Positions 26,575-36,334 of a DNA stretch of 64,000 nucleotides are shown here, one piece after another. Where the stretch lies: contig NZ_NBZV01000005.1 in the NCBI RefSeq assembly GCF_002379095.1, forward strand, positions 62,001 to 126,000. The letters run 5' to 3'. The notes under the pieces were generated by a model. The model did not search any database. It had not been told where the DNA came from and worked only from the letters and a program-made list of their open reading frames with translations. Numbering within the stretch: the first letter of the stretch is position 1; the number at the start of each line of letters is the position of its first letter. The translations under genes were made by a program, and so were the position numbers. Source of the DNA: Polaromonas sp. AER18D-145 (lineage in GTDB: Bacteria; Pseudomonadota; Gammaproteobacteria; Burkholderiales; Burkholderiaceae_C).

Positions 26575-29500
26575 GCTGCCTCTCCCATTTGTTGCACGGC
26601 GAATGCTCGCTCGTCGTCGCGCGGCGTGTCCAGCCAGTCCACCTTGTCCATCTTGCGCACCACGACGAATTCGTCGCGGTTGGTGCCTATAGTTCCGTAG
26701 TAGTTGAAGCCGTAGGAAAGCTGCGCGTAGCCGCCAATCATGTGCGTCGGCTTGAGCACGATGCGCGTGACCGAGTTGTGGATGCCGCCGCGCTGGCCAG
26801 TGATCTCCGAACCCGGGGTGTTGACGATTTTTTCCTGCGCGTGGTACATCATCACCATGCCGGGCTTGACGCGCTGGCTGACGACAGCCCGCGCGGCAAT
26901 CGCGCCGTTGACGTTGTAGGCCTCGATCCAGTCGTTGTCTTCCACGCCGATGAGCTTGGCGTCATCTTCACTGAGCCAGATGATGGGCCCGCCCCGGCTC
27001 AGCGTCAGCATCAACAGGTTGTCGGTGTACGTCGAGTGGATGCCCCACTTCTGGTGCGGCGTGATGAAGTTCAGCAATATCTCGGTGTTGCCATTGGTAC
27101 GAATACCGTGCACCCCGGCGGTGGCCTTCAGGTTCACCGGCGGCCGGTAGCTGGCCAGGCCCTCGCCGAAAGCCAGCATCCACGGGTGGTCCTGGTAGAA
27201 CTGCTGGCGGCCCGTGAGGGTGCGCCATGGGATCAGTTCATGCACATTGGTGTAGCCGGCGTTGTACGACACGGTTTCCGATTCGATGCCGCTCCAGGTC
27301 GGCGAGCTGATGATCTTGCGCGGTTGCGCCTGGATGTCGCGGAAGCGGATTTTCTCGTCCTCGCGGTGCAGCGCCAGATGGGTGTGCTCACGGCCGGTCT
27401 GCTTACCCAGTGCCGCCCAGGCCTTGACCGCCACGTGGCCGTTGGTTTCGGGTGCGAGTTGCAGCACCATTTCGCAGGCGTCGATGTCGCTGTTGATGCG
27501 CGGCATGCCCTGGGTCACGCCGGGCTCGGTCACCAGGCCGTTGAGTTCGCCGAGCTGCCGCACTTCGGTTTCGGTGTTCCAGGCAATGCCCTTGCCGCCG
27601 TTGCCCACCTTGTTGAGCAGGGGGCCGACGGCCGTGAAACGTTTGTAGACGTTGGGATAGTCGCGTTCGACCACCTGCATCTGGGGCGCCGTCTTGCCGG
27701 GCACCAGTTCGCACTCGCCACGTTTCCAGTCCTTGACGTCAAACGGCTGGGCCAGCTCGCCCGGCGAGTCGTGCATCACCGGGGTGAGCACCATTTCCTT
27801 CTCGACACCAAGATGGCCTTCGCACAGCTCGCTGAATTTTTTCGCGAAGCCCTTGTAGATTTCCCAGTCGCTTTTCGATTGCCACACCGGGTCCACCGCG
27901 GTCGACAGCGGATGGATGAAGGGGTGCATGTCGCTGGTGTTGAGGTCGTTCTTTTCGTACCAGGTTGCGGTCGGCAGCACGATGTCGGAGTACAGGCAGG
28001 TCGTGCTCATGCGGAAGTCAAGCGTGACCAGCAGGTCCAGCTTGCCCTCGGGCGCCTTGTCGTGCCAGACCACTTCCTCGGGCTTGCCTTCTTCGGCGCC
28101 GAGGTCTTTGCCCTGAACACCGTTGTCTGTACCCAGCAGATGCTTGAGGAAGTACTCATGGCCCTTGCCCGACGAACCGATGATGTTGGAGCGCCAGACA
28201 AACATGTTGCGCGGCCAGTTGTCGGGATGGTCCGGATCCTCACAGCTCATCTTGAGCGAGCCATCCTTGAGCGACTTGACGACATAGTCCTTGGCATCCA
28301 GGCCCGCGGCCTGCGCATCCTTGACCACCTGCATGGGGTTGGTCTGCAATTGCGGCGCGCTCGGCAACCAGCCCATGCGCTCGGCGCGCACGTTGTAGTC
28401 GATCATGCTGCCGCCGTAGAGCTTCTTGTCTGCGAGTGGAGACAGCACCTCGTCCACGCCAAGCTTCTCGTAACGCCACTGGTCGGTGTGCGCATAAAAG
28501 AAGCTGGTCGAATTCATCTGCCGGGGTGGGCGGATCCAGTCGAGCGCGAAGGCCAGCGGCGTCCAGCCGGTCTGCGGCCGCAGCTTTTCCTGGCCCACGT
28601 AGTGCGCCCAGCCGCCACCGCTCTTGCCGATGCATCCGCACATCATCAGCATGTTGATGACGCTGCGGTAATTCATGTCACTGTGGTACCAGTGGTTCAT
28701 GCCGGCGCCGATGATGACCATGGACCGGCCCTCGGTCTTCTCGGCATTGTCGGCAAACTGGCGCGCAACGGCGATCACCTGGTCGCGCGGCACACCAGTG
28801 ATCTGCTCCTGCCAGGCCGGGGTGTAGGGGGTGTTGTCGTCAAAGTCGGCGGCAGCCAGTTCACCGGGCAAGCCGCGGGGAATGCCGTACTGCGCGACCT
28901 GCAGGTCGAACACCGTCGCCACCAGGGCCGAGCGCTCCTCACCGGCCTTGCCGAGTGAAATGCGCTGCACCGGTACCGTACGCACCAGAACATCACCTTG
29001 CTCGTTGTTCTGGAAATGGTCATGGTGGATGCCGCCGAAGTACGGAAAGCCGACCTTGGCGCTGTCGGCGCTGGGTGCCTCACCCTCCATCACCGACAGC
29101 TTGAGCGTGACCTCGTCACCCTGGCGCGCCTCCTTGGACTCCAGGTTCCACTGCCCGGCGTCGGCACGGCCATCCGGGCCCCAGCGAAAGCCGATGGCAC
29201 CGTGCGGCAGCACGACCTTGCCCTGCGCGTCGAAGGCCACGGTTTTCCACTCGGGGTTGTTCGCCTGGCCCAGCTTGCCGTTGAAGTCGGATGCACGCAC
29301 ATAACGGTCCGGCACCAGGACGGTCTCGCCATTTTCCAGCTGGTGCTCCTTGAGCATCACCAGCATGGGCAGGTCGGTGTAGCGGCGTGCATAGTCGTCG
29401 AAATAGGCCGAACGCGGCTTGCCGTTGCCGCCGAAATAGAAGTCCTTCAGGATCACATGCCCCATGGCCATGGCGACCGCAGCGTCGGTGCCCTGCTTGG

Positions 29501-30389
29501 GGTGCAGCCACAGGTCGGAGAGTTTGGCGACCTCGGAATAGTCGGGCGTGATCGCCACGGTCTTGGTGCCCTTGTAACGGACTTCGGTGAAGAAGTGCGC
29601 ATCGGGGGTGCGCGTCTGCGGCACGTTGGAGCCCCAGGCAATGATGAAACCCGAGTTGTACCAGTCGGCCGACTCCGGCACGTCGGTCTGCTCACCCCAG
29701 ACCTGCGGACTCGACGGAGGCAGGTCGCAATACCAGTCGTAAAAACTCATGCACACGCCGCCTATCAGCGACAGGTAGCGCGAACCGGAGGCGTAGCTGA
29801 CCATGGACATCGCCGGGATCGGCGAGAAACCGATGATGCGGTCGGCGCCGTGCTTCTTGATCGTGTGGACATTGGAGGCCGCAATGATTTCGTTGACCTC
29901 GTCCCAGCTGGAACGCACAAAACCGCCGAGGCCGCGCACGCTCTGGTAGTCGCGCCGCTTGGCGTCGTCCTGCACCACGGCCGCCCAGGCCTCCACCGGC
30001 GGCAGCGTCAAGCGCGCTTCGCGCCAGTGCTTGAGCAGGCGCGCACGCACCATGGGGTACTTGACGCGGTTGGCGCTGTACAGGTACCAGCTGTAGCTGG
30101 CGCCGCGCGAGCAGCCGCGCGGCTCGTGGTTGGGCATGTCCCAGCGCGTGCGCGGGTAGTCGGTCTGCTGGGTTTCCCAGGTGACAATGCCGCCCTTGAC
30201 ATAAATCTTCCACGAGCATGATCCGGTGCAGTTCACGCCATGGGTGCTGCGCACAATCTTGTCGTGTGCCCAGCGGTTGCGGTAGGCGTCTTCCCAGGTC
30301 CGGTCTTCGGCGGTGGTGACGCCGTGCTCCCCGGAGAACGACTCCCTGGGGTTGGAAAAGTGGCTCAGTCGATCAAGAAAATGACTCAT
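26571..30389 (-). CDS. narG: Respiratory nitrate reductase alpha subunit
   Basis: 1272 residues, close to the usual 1240-1280. The N-terminal iron-sulfur motif with a histidine ligand is present (STHGVNCTGSCSW), then MPNHEPRGCSRGASYSWYLY. The molybdenum ligand Asp lies in TDVPESADWYNSGFIIAWGS. It binds the bis-MGD cofactor and reduces nitrate to nitrite in the cytoplasm, and lacks a twin-arginine export signal, as expected for membrane-bound cytoplasmic NarG. ATG follows narK2 by 42 nt. NarJ and perhaps the PpiC-like protein help its maturation. Confidence 0.98.
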   Translation of the reverse strand: MSHFLDRLSHFSNPRESFSGEHGVTTAEDRTWEDAYRNRWAHDKIVRSTHGVNCTGSCSWKIYVKGGIVTWETQQTDYPRTRWDMPNHEPRGCSRGASYSWYLYSANRVKYPMVRARLLKHWREARLTLPPVEAWAAVVQDDAKRRDYQSVRGLGGFVRSSWDEVNEIIAASNVHTIKKHGADRIIGFSPIPAMSMVSYASGSRYLSLIGGVCMSFYDWYCDLPPSSPQVWGEQTDVPESADWYNSGFIIAWGSNVPQTRTPDAHFFTEVRYKGTKTVAITPDYSEVAKLSDLWLHPKQGTDAAVAMAMGHVILKDFYFGGNGKPRSAYFDDYARRYTDLPMLVMLKEHQLENGETVLVPDRYVRASDFNGKLGQANNPEWKTVAFDAQGKVVLPHGAIGFRWGPDGRADAGQWNLESKEARQGDEVTLKLSVMEGEAPSADSAKVGFPYFGGIHHDHFQNNEQGDVLVRTVPVQRISLGKAGEERSALVATVFDLQVAQYGIPRGLPGELAAADFDDNTPYTPAWQEQITGVPRDQVIAVARQFADNAEKTEGRSMVIIGAGMNHWYHSDMNYRSVINMLMMCGCIGKSGGGWAHYVGQEKLRPQTGWTPLAFALDWIRPPRQMNSTSFFYAHTDQWRYEKLGVDEVLSPLADKKLYGGSMIDYNVRAERMGWLPSAPQLQTNPMQVVKDAQAAGLDAKDYVVKSLKDGSLKMSCEDPDHPDNWPRNMFVWRSNIIGSSGKGHEYFLKHLLGTDNGVQGKDLGAEEGKPEEVVWHDKAPEGKLDLLVTLDFRMSTTCLYSDIVLPTATWYEKNDLNTSDMHPFIHPLSTAVDPVWQSKSDWEIYKGFAKKFSELCEGHLGVEKEMVLTPVMHDSPGELAQPFDVKDWKRGECELVPGKTAPQMQVVERDYPNVYKRFTAVGPLLNKVGNGGKGIAWNTETEVRQLGELNGLVTEPGVTQGMPRINSDIDACEMVLQLAPETNGHVAVKAWAALGKQTGREHTHLALHREDEKIRFRDIQAQPRKIISSPTWSGIESETVSYNAGYTNVHELIPWRTLTGRQQFYQDHPWMLAFGEGLASYRPPVNLKATAGVHGIRTNGNTEILLNFITPHQKWGIHSTYTDNLLMLTLSRGGPIIWLSEDDAKLIGVEDNDWIEAYNVNGAIAARAVVSQRVKPGMVMMYHAQEKIVNTPGSEITGQRGGIHNSVTRIVLKPTHMIGGYAQLSYGFNYYGTIGTNRDEFVVVRKMDKVDWLDTPRDDERAFAVQQMGEAA

Positions 30390-30431
30390 TTGATTCTCCG
30401 GTAAAGCGGTAAAAGCGGGCCCAGCGGTGGC

Positions 30432-32060
30432 TCAGGGGTTTTTGATTTCGGCGCCGCGGCGCAGGTAAAACCACCAGTTCAGCACCAGGCACAGGGCGTA
30501 GAAGATGGCAAAGCCGTACATGGCGTTTTCCGGCGTGCCGGCCTTGATCTGCGCACCGATGACCACCGGGGCGATGAAGGCGCCGTAGGCGGCAATGGCC
30601 GAGGTCCAGCCCAGCACCGGGCCGGCCTGCTGGCGGTCGAAGATGACGCCAATCGTGCGGAAGGTGGAGCCGTTGCCGATGCCGCTGGCCGCAAACAGCA
30701 AGACGAACAGCACCATGAAGACCAGGAAGTACTGCTCGGGCGTGGCCGACTTGTAGGCCAGCAGCATGACGTAACCCACGGCCACGGAGGCCACCACCAT
30801 GACGGCAGAGATGATCTGCGTCACGATGGAGCCGCCAACCTTGTCCGAGACCCAGCCGCCCACGGGCCGGATCAGCGCGCCGACAAAGGGGCCGATCCAG
30901 GCAAAGGTCAGCGCCGACGGTGCGTTCGGGTTCTTCAGCGTGTGCTGCATGACGCCGGCGGCGTCGGGCACATGGCTGATGCCGAAGATCACCGTGATCG
31001 CCAGCGGCAGGGCCATCGAAAAACCGATGAAGGAACCGAAGGTCACGATGTAGAGCAGGGTCAGCGACCAGGTGTGCTTGTTGCTGAAAATGGAGAACTG
31101 TTTGGCAATGGCTTCCTTCATCGGACCGAAGGCCGTCACCTTGAGCACCATCAGGGTGCTGACCACGATCAGCGGCATGGCGATCCACATGTTGAGCAGG
31201 CCCAGCCCGGTGGGCTTGGGCAGGTAGAGATAGAGCCCGACACCGGCCGGCACAAAGGACAGGGTGTAGAGCCAGATGATCTTCAAGAAGGCCGGGATCG
31301 TGCCGCCGATGGCGGGCGAGACGGTGGTCAGGTTGTTCATGCCGAAGAAGCAGATGACCGACAGCGGCACCAGCGACAGCAGCCAGGCGAAGCCGGCGTT
31401 CTGGATCCAGGTGGGTGTTCCGGCCGTGATTTTTCCGAGGATCCAGCCGCTGTCCTTGACCAGCGTCATCGATTCGCCACCGAAACTGCCGAAGAGGCCG
31501 ACGGTCATCACCAGAGGAATCACGACTTGCATGGCAGTGACGCCGAAGTTGCCCAGGCCTGCATTGAGGCCGAGCGCTGTGCCCTGCAGCCGCTTGGGAA
31601 AGAAGGTGCTGATGTTGGACATCGAACTGGCGAAGTTGCCGCCCCCCACGCCCGACCACAGCGCCATCAGCTGGAAGGACCACAGTGGCCACTCGGGGTG
31701 TTGCAGCACGATGCCGGTGCCGATGGCCGGCGCCAGCAGCATGGACGTCGTCAGGAAGATGGTGTTGCGCCCGCCGGCCAGCCGGATCAGGAAGGAGGCC
31801 GGAATGCGCATGGTGGCGCCGGCCAGGCCCGCAATGGCCGTCAGCGTGAAGAGTTCGGCCTGGGTAAACGGGAAACCCAGGTTGAGCATCTGGACGGTGA
31901 TGATGCCCCACATGCCCCAGACGGCAAAGCCGCACAGCAGGCTGGGCACGGAGATCCAGAGGTTGCGGTAGGCAATGCGCTTGCCGGTGCTCTCCCAGAA
32001 CTGCTCGTCCTCGGGACGCCAGTCGGTGATGTCAACGCTGGAACTGGTTTTGGTATTCAT
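30432..32060 (-). CDS. narK2: Nitrate/nitrite transporter, NarK2-like
   Basis: 542 residues in the MFS nitrate-nitrite porter family, longer than NarK1 because of added loops such as the GESMTLVKDSGWILGK region. Family motifs include VGGGNFASSMSNISTFFPKR and GLNAGLGNFGVTAMQ (glycine-rich nitrate signature), and a second FGSFIGFSMALPLAI in the C-terminal half. It probably exchanges nitrate for nitrite across the inner membrane. It is second in a tandem pair with narK1, 34 nt apart, upstream of narG. The assignment as type 2 rests on length and position and is tentative. Confidence 0.9.
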   Translation of the reverse strand: MNTKTSSSVDITDWRPEDEQFWESTGKRIAYRNLWISVPSLLCGFAVWGMWGIITVQMLNLGFPFTQAELFTLTAIAGLAGATMRIPASFLIRLAGGRNTIFLTTSMLLAPAIGTGIVLQHPEWPLWSFQLMALWSGVGGGNFASSMSNISTFFPKRLQGTALGLNAGLGNFGVTAMQVVIPLVMTVGLFGSFGGESMTLVKDSGWILGKITAGTPTWIQNAGFAWLLSLVPLSVICFFGMNNLTTVSPAIGGTIPAFLKIIWLYTLSFVPAGVGLYLYLPKPTGLGLLNMWIAMPLIVVSTLMVLKVTAFGPMKEAIAKQFSIFSNKHTWSLTLLYIVTFGSFIGFSMALPLAITVIFGISHVPDAAGVMQHTLKNPNAPSALTFAWIGPFVGALIRPVGGWVSDKVGGSIVTQIISAVMVVASVAVGYVMLLAYKSATPEQYFLVFMVLFVLLFAASGIGNGSTFRTIGVIFDRQQAGPVLGWTSAIAAYGAFIAPVVIGAQIKAGTPENAMYGFAIFYALCLVLNWWFYLRRGAEIKNP

Positions 32061-32094
32061 GGTGCTTCCTCGAAAAAGGGGTCTGTTTCAGGTT

Positions 32095-33357
32095 TCATGC
32101 CTGTGCGCCGGACGCGTTCTTGCCCATGACTTCGGTGCGGCGCACCTCGGTCCAGTACATCCAGATCAGCGAGACCCAGACGACGCCGTACATGAACATG
32201 AAGGCGCTGGAGCGGATGCCGGTCAGGTCCATCAGGCCGCCGAAGATGATGGGCAGCACAAAACCGCCCAGGCCGCCGGCCAGCCCGACAATGCCGCTGA
32301 TCGCGCCGATGTTGGCGCCGTAGTCGTCGCTGATGTATTTGAAGACGCTGGCCTTGCCGAAGGCCCAGGCGATGCCCAGGATGAACATCAGCGCGGTGAA
32401 GGTGTAGACGTTCAGGCCGATGTGGAAGGTCGCGGGCCCGTTGACCGTGAGAATGGTGAAGTCGGTCTGCGGGTAGGACAGCAGGAACAGGCAGACCCAA
32501 CTCACCCACATCACCCACCAAGTCACGCTGTGTGCGCCGTATTTGTCGGACAGGATGCCGCCAAAGGCGCGCAGCACGCCACCGGGCAGCGAGAAACACG
32601 CCGCCAGCAGCGCTGCCACGCGAATGTCGAGGCCAAATTCGCCCACGTAGTACTGCACCATCCAGAGGGACAGGGCCACATAGCCGCCGAACACAATGCT
32701 GTAGTACTGGCAGTACTTGAGGACTTTCGGGTCCTTCAAGGCCTTGAGCTGGTCGCTGAACTTGACGTGGCTGGGCACCAGGTGCGACGGGTCGCTGTAG
32801 CTGAACAGCCAGAACAGCACCAGCGCAGCCAGCATGATGACCGCATACACCTGCGGCACCATGGCCCAGCCAAAGGCCACCAGCAACACCGGCGCCACAA
32901 ACTTGTTGACGGCGGCACCCGAGTTGCCGGCGCCGTACACACCCATCGCCATGCCCTGACGATTTTTCGGGAACCAGCGCGCCACATAGGGCGTGCCCAC
33001 CGAGAAGGAGCCACCGGCCAGGCCGACAAACAGGCCGATCACCAGGAAGTGCCAGTAGGCCGTGGCGTAACTCATGAGCCAGATCGCGGGCACGGTGATG
33101 GCCATCAGGATCGCCATGACGATGCGGCCGCCGTAGCGGTCGGTCCAGATGCCCAGCGGGACGCGGATCAGGGAGCCCGTCAGCACCGGCGTGGCCGCGA
33201 GCAGGCCGAACTCGGTGGCATTGAGGTTGAGCATCTTCTTGATCGGGATGCCGATCACGCCGAACATCATCCAGACCATGAAGCAGACGGTGAACGCCAG
33301 CGTGCTGACAATCAGCACCGACCATGCTTTTCTTGAATTGCCCAGTTCAGAGGCCAT
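32095..33357 (-). CDS. narK1: Nitrate transporter, NarK1-like
   Basis: About 420 residues with 12 membrane segments. WSVLIVSTLAFTVCFMVWMMF starts helix 1; GLAGGSFSVGTPYVARWFPK and GVYGAGNSGAAVNKF carry the two conserved family signatures. NarK1-type proteins import nitrate with protons and start respiration. The ATG at 33357 has a good GGAGA ribosome-binding site; a longer frame upstream has no support. An FNR-type box at 33508-33521 lies about 150 nt upstream, which suggests that this is the first gene of the anaerobic transcript. Confidence 0.92.
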   Translation of the reverse strand: MASELGNSRKAWSVLIVSTLAFTVCFMVWMMFGVIGIPIKKMLNLNATEFGLLAATPVLTGSLIRVPLGIWTDRYGGRIVMAILMAITVPAIWLMSYATAYWHFLVIGLFVGLAGGSFSVGTPYVARWFPKNRQGMAMGVYGAGNSGAAVNKFVAPVLLVAFGWAMVPQVYAVIMLAALVLFWLFSYSDPSHLVPSHVKFSDQLKALKDPKVLKYCQYYSIVFGGYVALSLWMVQYYVGEFGLDIRVAALLAACFSLPGGVLRAFGGILSDKYGAHSVTWWVMWVSWVCLFLLSYPQTDFTILTVNGPATFHIGLNVYTFTALMFILGIAWAFGKASVFKYISDDYGANIGAISGIVGLAGGLGGFVLPIIFGGLMDLTGIRSSAFMFMYGVVWVSLIWMYWTEVRRTEVMGKNASGAQA

Positions 33358-33507
33358 GTTGTTTCTCCAGACACATGGCATGACTGTCGGCCTTTTCCGC
33401 CCCCTTGAATATCCTCCTTTGGAACGTGGTGAAGAGGCCGGAAAAGCAATGGCGGCCCGCGCCGCCATCGTTCTGAAGAACTAGGGCCGGGTCAAGCTGC
33501 CCCGGGC

Positions 33508-33521
33508 TTGATCTTTGTCAA
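33508..33521 (-). promoter_or_regulatory. FNR/Dnr-type anaerobic regulator box upstream of narK1
   Basis: On the minus strand it reads TTGAC-AAAG-ATCAA, one base away from the FNR/Dnr consensus TTGAT-N4-ATCAA. It lies about 150 nt before the narK1 ATG and overlaps the narL stop codon. Position and direction fit oxygen- or NO-responsive activation of the nar transcript. Confidence 0.6.
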
Positions 33522-34231
33522 CCGAGCTCCCGGCCAGCCGCGTATACAGCCGCTTGCACCCGCGAACTGAGCTGCAGCTTGCGCAGGATGTGCTGGACGT
33601 GAATCTTCACCGTCGTCTCCGCGATGTCGAGCTTGCGGGCAATCACCTTGTTGCTGTCGCCGCACGCGATCAGCGCCAGCACCTCGCGCTCGCGCGCCGA
33701 CAGCAGCGCGATGGCCGAAGCCTCCTGCAGGCCCGGCACCGGGAGCTCCCCGTTACGGCCGCCATTCACCGCAGCGACCTCGCCATTGGCGGTCGGCGGG
33801 GCCTTGGACCGAAAAGCAGCCACCAGCTTGGTCATCATTTCGGGGCTGACCACCGACTCCCCGTCCAGCACCTTGATGATGGATTCCGACAGGCGATCGA
33901 GTTCCACGGTTTTCAGCAGGTAGCCGTCGGCGCCGGCCTGCAGCGCGGCAGACAGGTCGTCCTCGTTCTCGCTCACCGTCAGCATCAGGATGCGGGTGCC
34001 GGGCGCCGCGTCCTTGAGCGTCGCGATGCCGTCCACGCCCAGCACACCAGGCAGGTGGTTGTCCAGCAGGATCAGGTCCGGCTTGCTGCGTTCCACGCAG
34101 CGCAACGCCTCGCCGATGTCGCCGGCCTCGCCCGCCACATGGAAACGTCCGTCCTGCGAGAGCAGCGCAACGAGACCGCGGCGAAACAGGGTGTGGTCGT
34201 CAACCACCAGCAGGGCAATGGGCATCGTCAT
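33518..34231 (-). CDS. narL: Nitrate/nitrite response regulator
   Basis: 237 residues. Receiver domain with the acidic pair DD at 11-12, phospho-acceptor Asp57 (LILLDNHLPG) and a conserved Lys near 107 (GYLLK). A linker of about 40 residues then leads to a LuxR-type helix-turn-helix (LLSAREREVLALIACGDSNKVIARKLDIAETTVKIHVQHIL). It lies 9 nt after narX, its likely sensor. By family it controls nar and other anaerobic promoters in response to nitrate. The ATG gives MTMPIALLVV; a second ATG two codons later is equally possible. Confidence 0.95.
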   Translation of the reverse strand: MTMPIALLVVDDHTLFRRGLVALLSQDGRFHVAGEAGDIGEALRCVERSKPDLILLDNHLPGVLGVDGIATLKDAAPGTRILMLTVSENEDDLSAALQAGADGYLLKTVELDRLSESIIKVLDGESVVSPEMMTKLVAAFRSKAPPTANGEVAAVNGGRNGELPVPGLQEASAIALLSAREREVLALIACGDSNKVIARKLDIAETTVKIHVQHILRKLQLSSRVQAAVYAAGRELG

Positions 34232-34240
34232 GTCTTGTCC

Positions 34241-36172
34241 TCAGTCGCCGCCCGCGCCAGCCACCAGGGCCGCGACGGCCGGGGTCTTGGCCGCGACGCC
34301 GCTACCGACCACCGGGTGCGGCGGCAGCGTCAGTGTCACGGTGGTTCCCTGGCCCGCCCTGGAAACGATCTCGACCTCGGCGCCTATGCGCCCGGCCCGC
34401 TCGCGCATGATGGTGAGGCCGACATGGGACTGTCCGGGGTGCTTGTCGGTGTCGAAGCCGGCGCCGTTGTCGCGCACCACAAAACGCCAGCGCGCGCCCT
34501 TGTTCACGTCGAGGCCGACCTGCGTGGCGCTGGCATGCTTTCGTATGTTGGACAGGGCTTCCTGGAGCACATGCAGCACCTGCACCTGCACGTCGGAAGG
34601 CAGGGGCAGGCCCTGCCCCTGCACCTGCAACTGGGCTGGCAAACCCGTCTGGCTCTGGAACTTCTGCAGGGTTTCCTGCAGGGCCTGCTCGATGTCATCG
34701 GTGTTGGTGCGCGTGCGGAAATGCACCAGCAACTCCCGGACATCGCTGATGCTTTCGCGCAGGCCGACGTCCAGCTCGTCCAGCGCACCCTGCACCTGGG
34801 GCGCCTGCTCCTTCTGCACGGCTGTCCGCAGCAGCTGCACCTGGATCTTGAGAAAGGCCAGGGATTGCGCAATCGAATCATGCAGGTTGCGCGCCAGCAA
34901 CGCACGCTCCTCCGCCACCGCCGCCTCCCGGTCCAGGGCGTCGGCGCGCAAACCTTCCAGCGAACTGGCCAGGTGGCTGGCCAACGCATCCAGCAGTTCG
35001 ATCTCATCGGCACTCAGCAGGACGGGCGTGCGAAAGAACAGGTTGAACTCGCCGAGCAGGCGCTGCTGCAGGCGTATCGGCACCGTGACGACGCTTTCGT
35101 AGCCGACCTTGGCGCAGTGGCGCACCGGCGCTTCGTCGTGGCTGAGGATGGGAATCACGCGGGTGCGCGCGTCCGGCCGCAGGTTGCCGCAGGCGCAGGC
35201 GCCGGCCAGCAGGCTGCGCTCTTCCTCCACCAGCTCCTGCGGGAAACAGTCGGAAGCCAGCATCAGGTAGCGCTGGTTGGCATCATCGGACCAGCGGACA
35301 ACGGCGGCGTCGGCCTTCATCACGGCGCGCACGCGCTGGGCAAAGCCGCGTGCCAGCTCGTCAATGCTGCCGGCCTGGGCCAGAAAGGCGCTGACCTTGT
35401 ACAGCGCCTCCAGCCGCGCGCGTTGCGCCTCGATGCGCCGCGTCTTGGCCTCGACCTTGGCTTCCAGCCCCTCATACAGCGACTGCAGGGTGATGGCCAT
35501 ATGGTTGAAACCGGCCGCCACCTGGCCGAACTCGTCCACGGTATCGACCTCGATGCGTGTCCTGAAATCGCCGGACTCCAGCTTGCGCAAGCCCTGCCGG
35601 AGCTGTGCCAGGGGGTTGATCACATACATGTAGCCGGTGAAAAGCATGATGACTGCCCCGCCAATGGCCAGCGCCAGCATCAGGAACTGGAACAGGTTCA
35701 GGATGGCGGTCAGCCGGGACAGGTGCTGCTCGATCACCAGCACCAGCCGGTCACTGGCGTCCACAAACGCGCCCCCGGCCTTCAGCAGCTCCTGCGCCGC
35801 CGGCGCCGGCTCGGCCAGCCATAGCGCCCGCTGGGTGCGCCACAGCGACTCGACATCATTGAAACGCGCCCGCACCTGATCGTCCCAGGGCACAAACAGC
35901 GGCCGGGAGGCGTCGCCCTCGCGCAGCAGGGCCAGGCTCTCGTCGAACCGGGCTACCAGCGCCTGCAGTTCGGCGCGTTCCACGCCGGCCTGCACGGCGC
36001 TGGCCAGGCGCCAGGTCTGCATGCGCATGCGCCCGGCTTCGTTGACGGCCGCGGCGCCGCCTTCGATCTGCCAGGTCACCCACAGGGTCAGCCCGATGGA
36101 GACCAGGGCCACCACCAGCAGGCTGGCCCCGATGCGCATGAGCTTTTTGGAGAGCGAGGCGGTGTGCTGCAT
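34241..36172 (-). CDS. narX: Nitrate/nitrite sensor histidine kinase
   Basis: 643 residues. Two membrane helices (about 14-34 and 160-184) flank a periplasmic sensor domain. It starts with the P-box NEAGRMRMQTWRLA (residues 44-57), which binds nitrate in NarX/NarQ. A HAMP segment, coiled coil and GAF-like module with Cys326, Cys328 and Cys353 follow, then the HisKA_3 domain with His431 (LLARNLHDSIAQSLAFLKIQ) and a C-terminal ATPase domain (NIRKHA, DNGAGFD). It phosphorylates NarL. Its own promoter must lie in 36173-36334, where I see no clear regulator box. Confidence 0.95.
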   Translation of the reverse strand: MQHTASLSKKLMRIGASLLVVALVSIGLTLWVTWQIEGGAAAVNEAGRMRMQTWRLASAVQAGVERAELQALVARFDESLALLREGDASRPLFVPWDDQVRARFNDVESLWRTQRALWLAEPAPAAQELLKAGGAFVDASDRLVLVIEQHLSRLTAILNLFQFLMLALAIGGAVIMLFTGYMYVINPLAQLRQGLRKLESGDFRTRIEVDTVDEFGQVAAGFNHMAITLQSLYEGLEAKVEAKTRRIEAQRARLEALYKVSAFLAQAGSIDELARGFAQRVRAVMKADAAVVRWSDDANQRYLMLASDCFPQELVEEERSLLAGACACGNLRPDARTRVIPILSHDEAPVRHCAKVGYESVVTVPIRLQQRLLGEFNLFFRTPVLLSADEIELLDALASHLASSLEGLRADALDREAAVAEERALLARNLHDSIAQSLAFLKIQVQLLRTAVQKEQAPQVQGALDELDVGLRESISDVRELLVHFRTRTNTDDIEQALQETLQKFQSQTGLPAQLQVQGQGLPLPSDVQVQVLHVLQEALSNIRKHASATQVGLDVNKGARWRFVVRDNGAGFDTDKHPGQSHVGLTIMRERAGRIGAEVEIVSRAGQGTTVTLTLPPHPVVGSGVAAKTPAVAALVAGAGGD

Positions 36173-36334
36173 GCGCTAGTAGGCTGAATCAGTGAAATCG
36201 CTGGCAAGCGGCTGCCCAGCGGTGTGCCAGGCAAGGCGCAAAGCACAGACGGGCCCGCAGGCCCGGCGCGCATTTGCAACGCCGCATGGTGCGACGAGGG
36301 GCGGTCGAGTGACAGTGAATTTCATGGATTCAGC

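Noticed and set aside
30432-33357. narK1 and narK2 as a recent duplication
   Set aside because: The two proteins differ strongly in sequence and length (about 420 and 542 residues) and represent two known NarK types that often occur in tandem.
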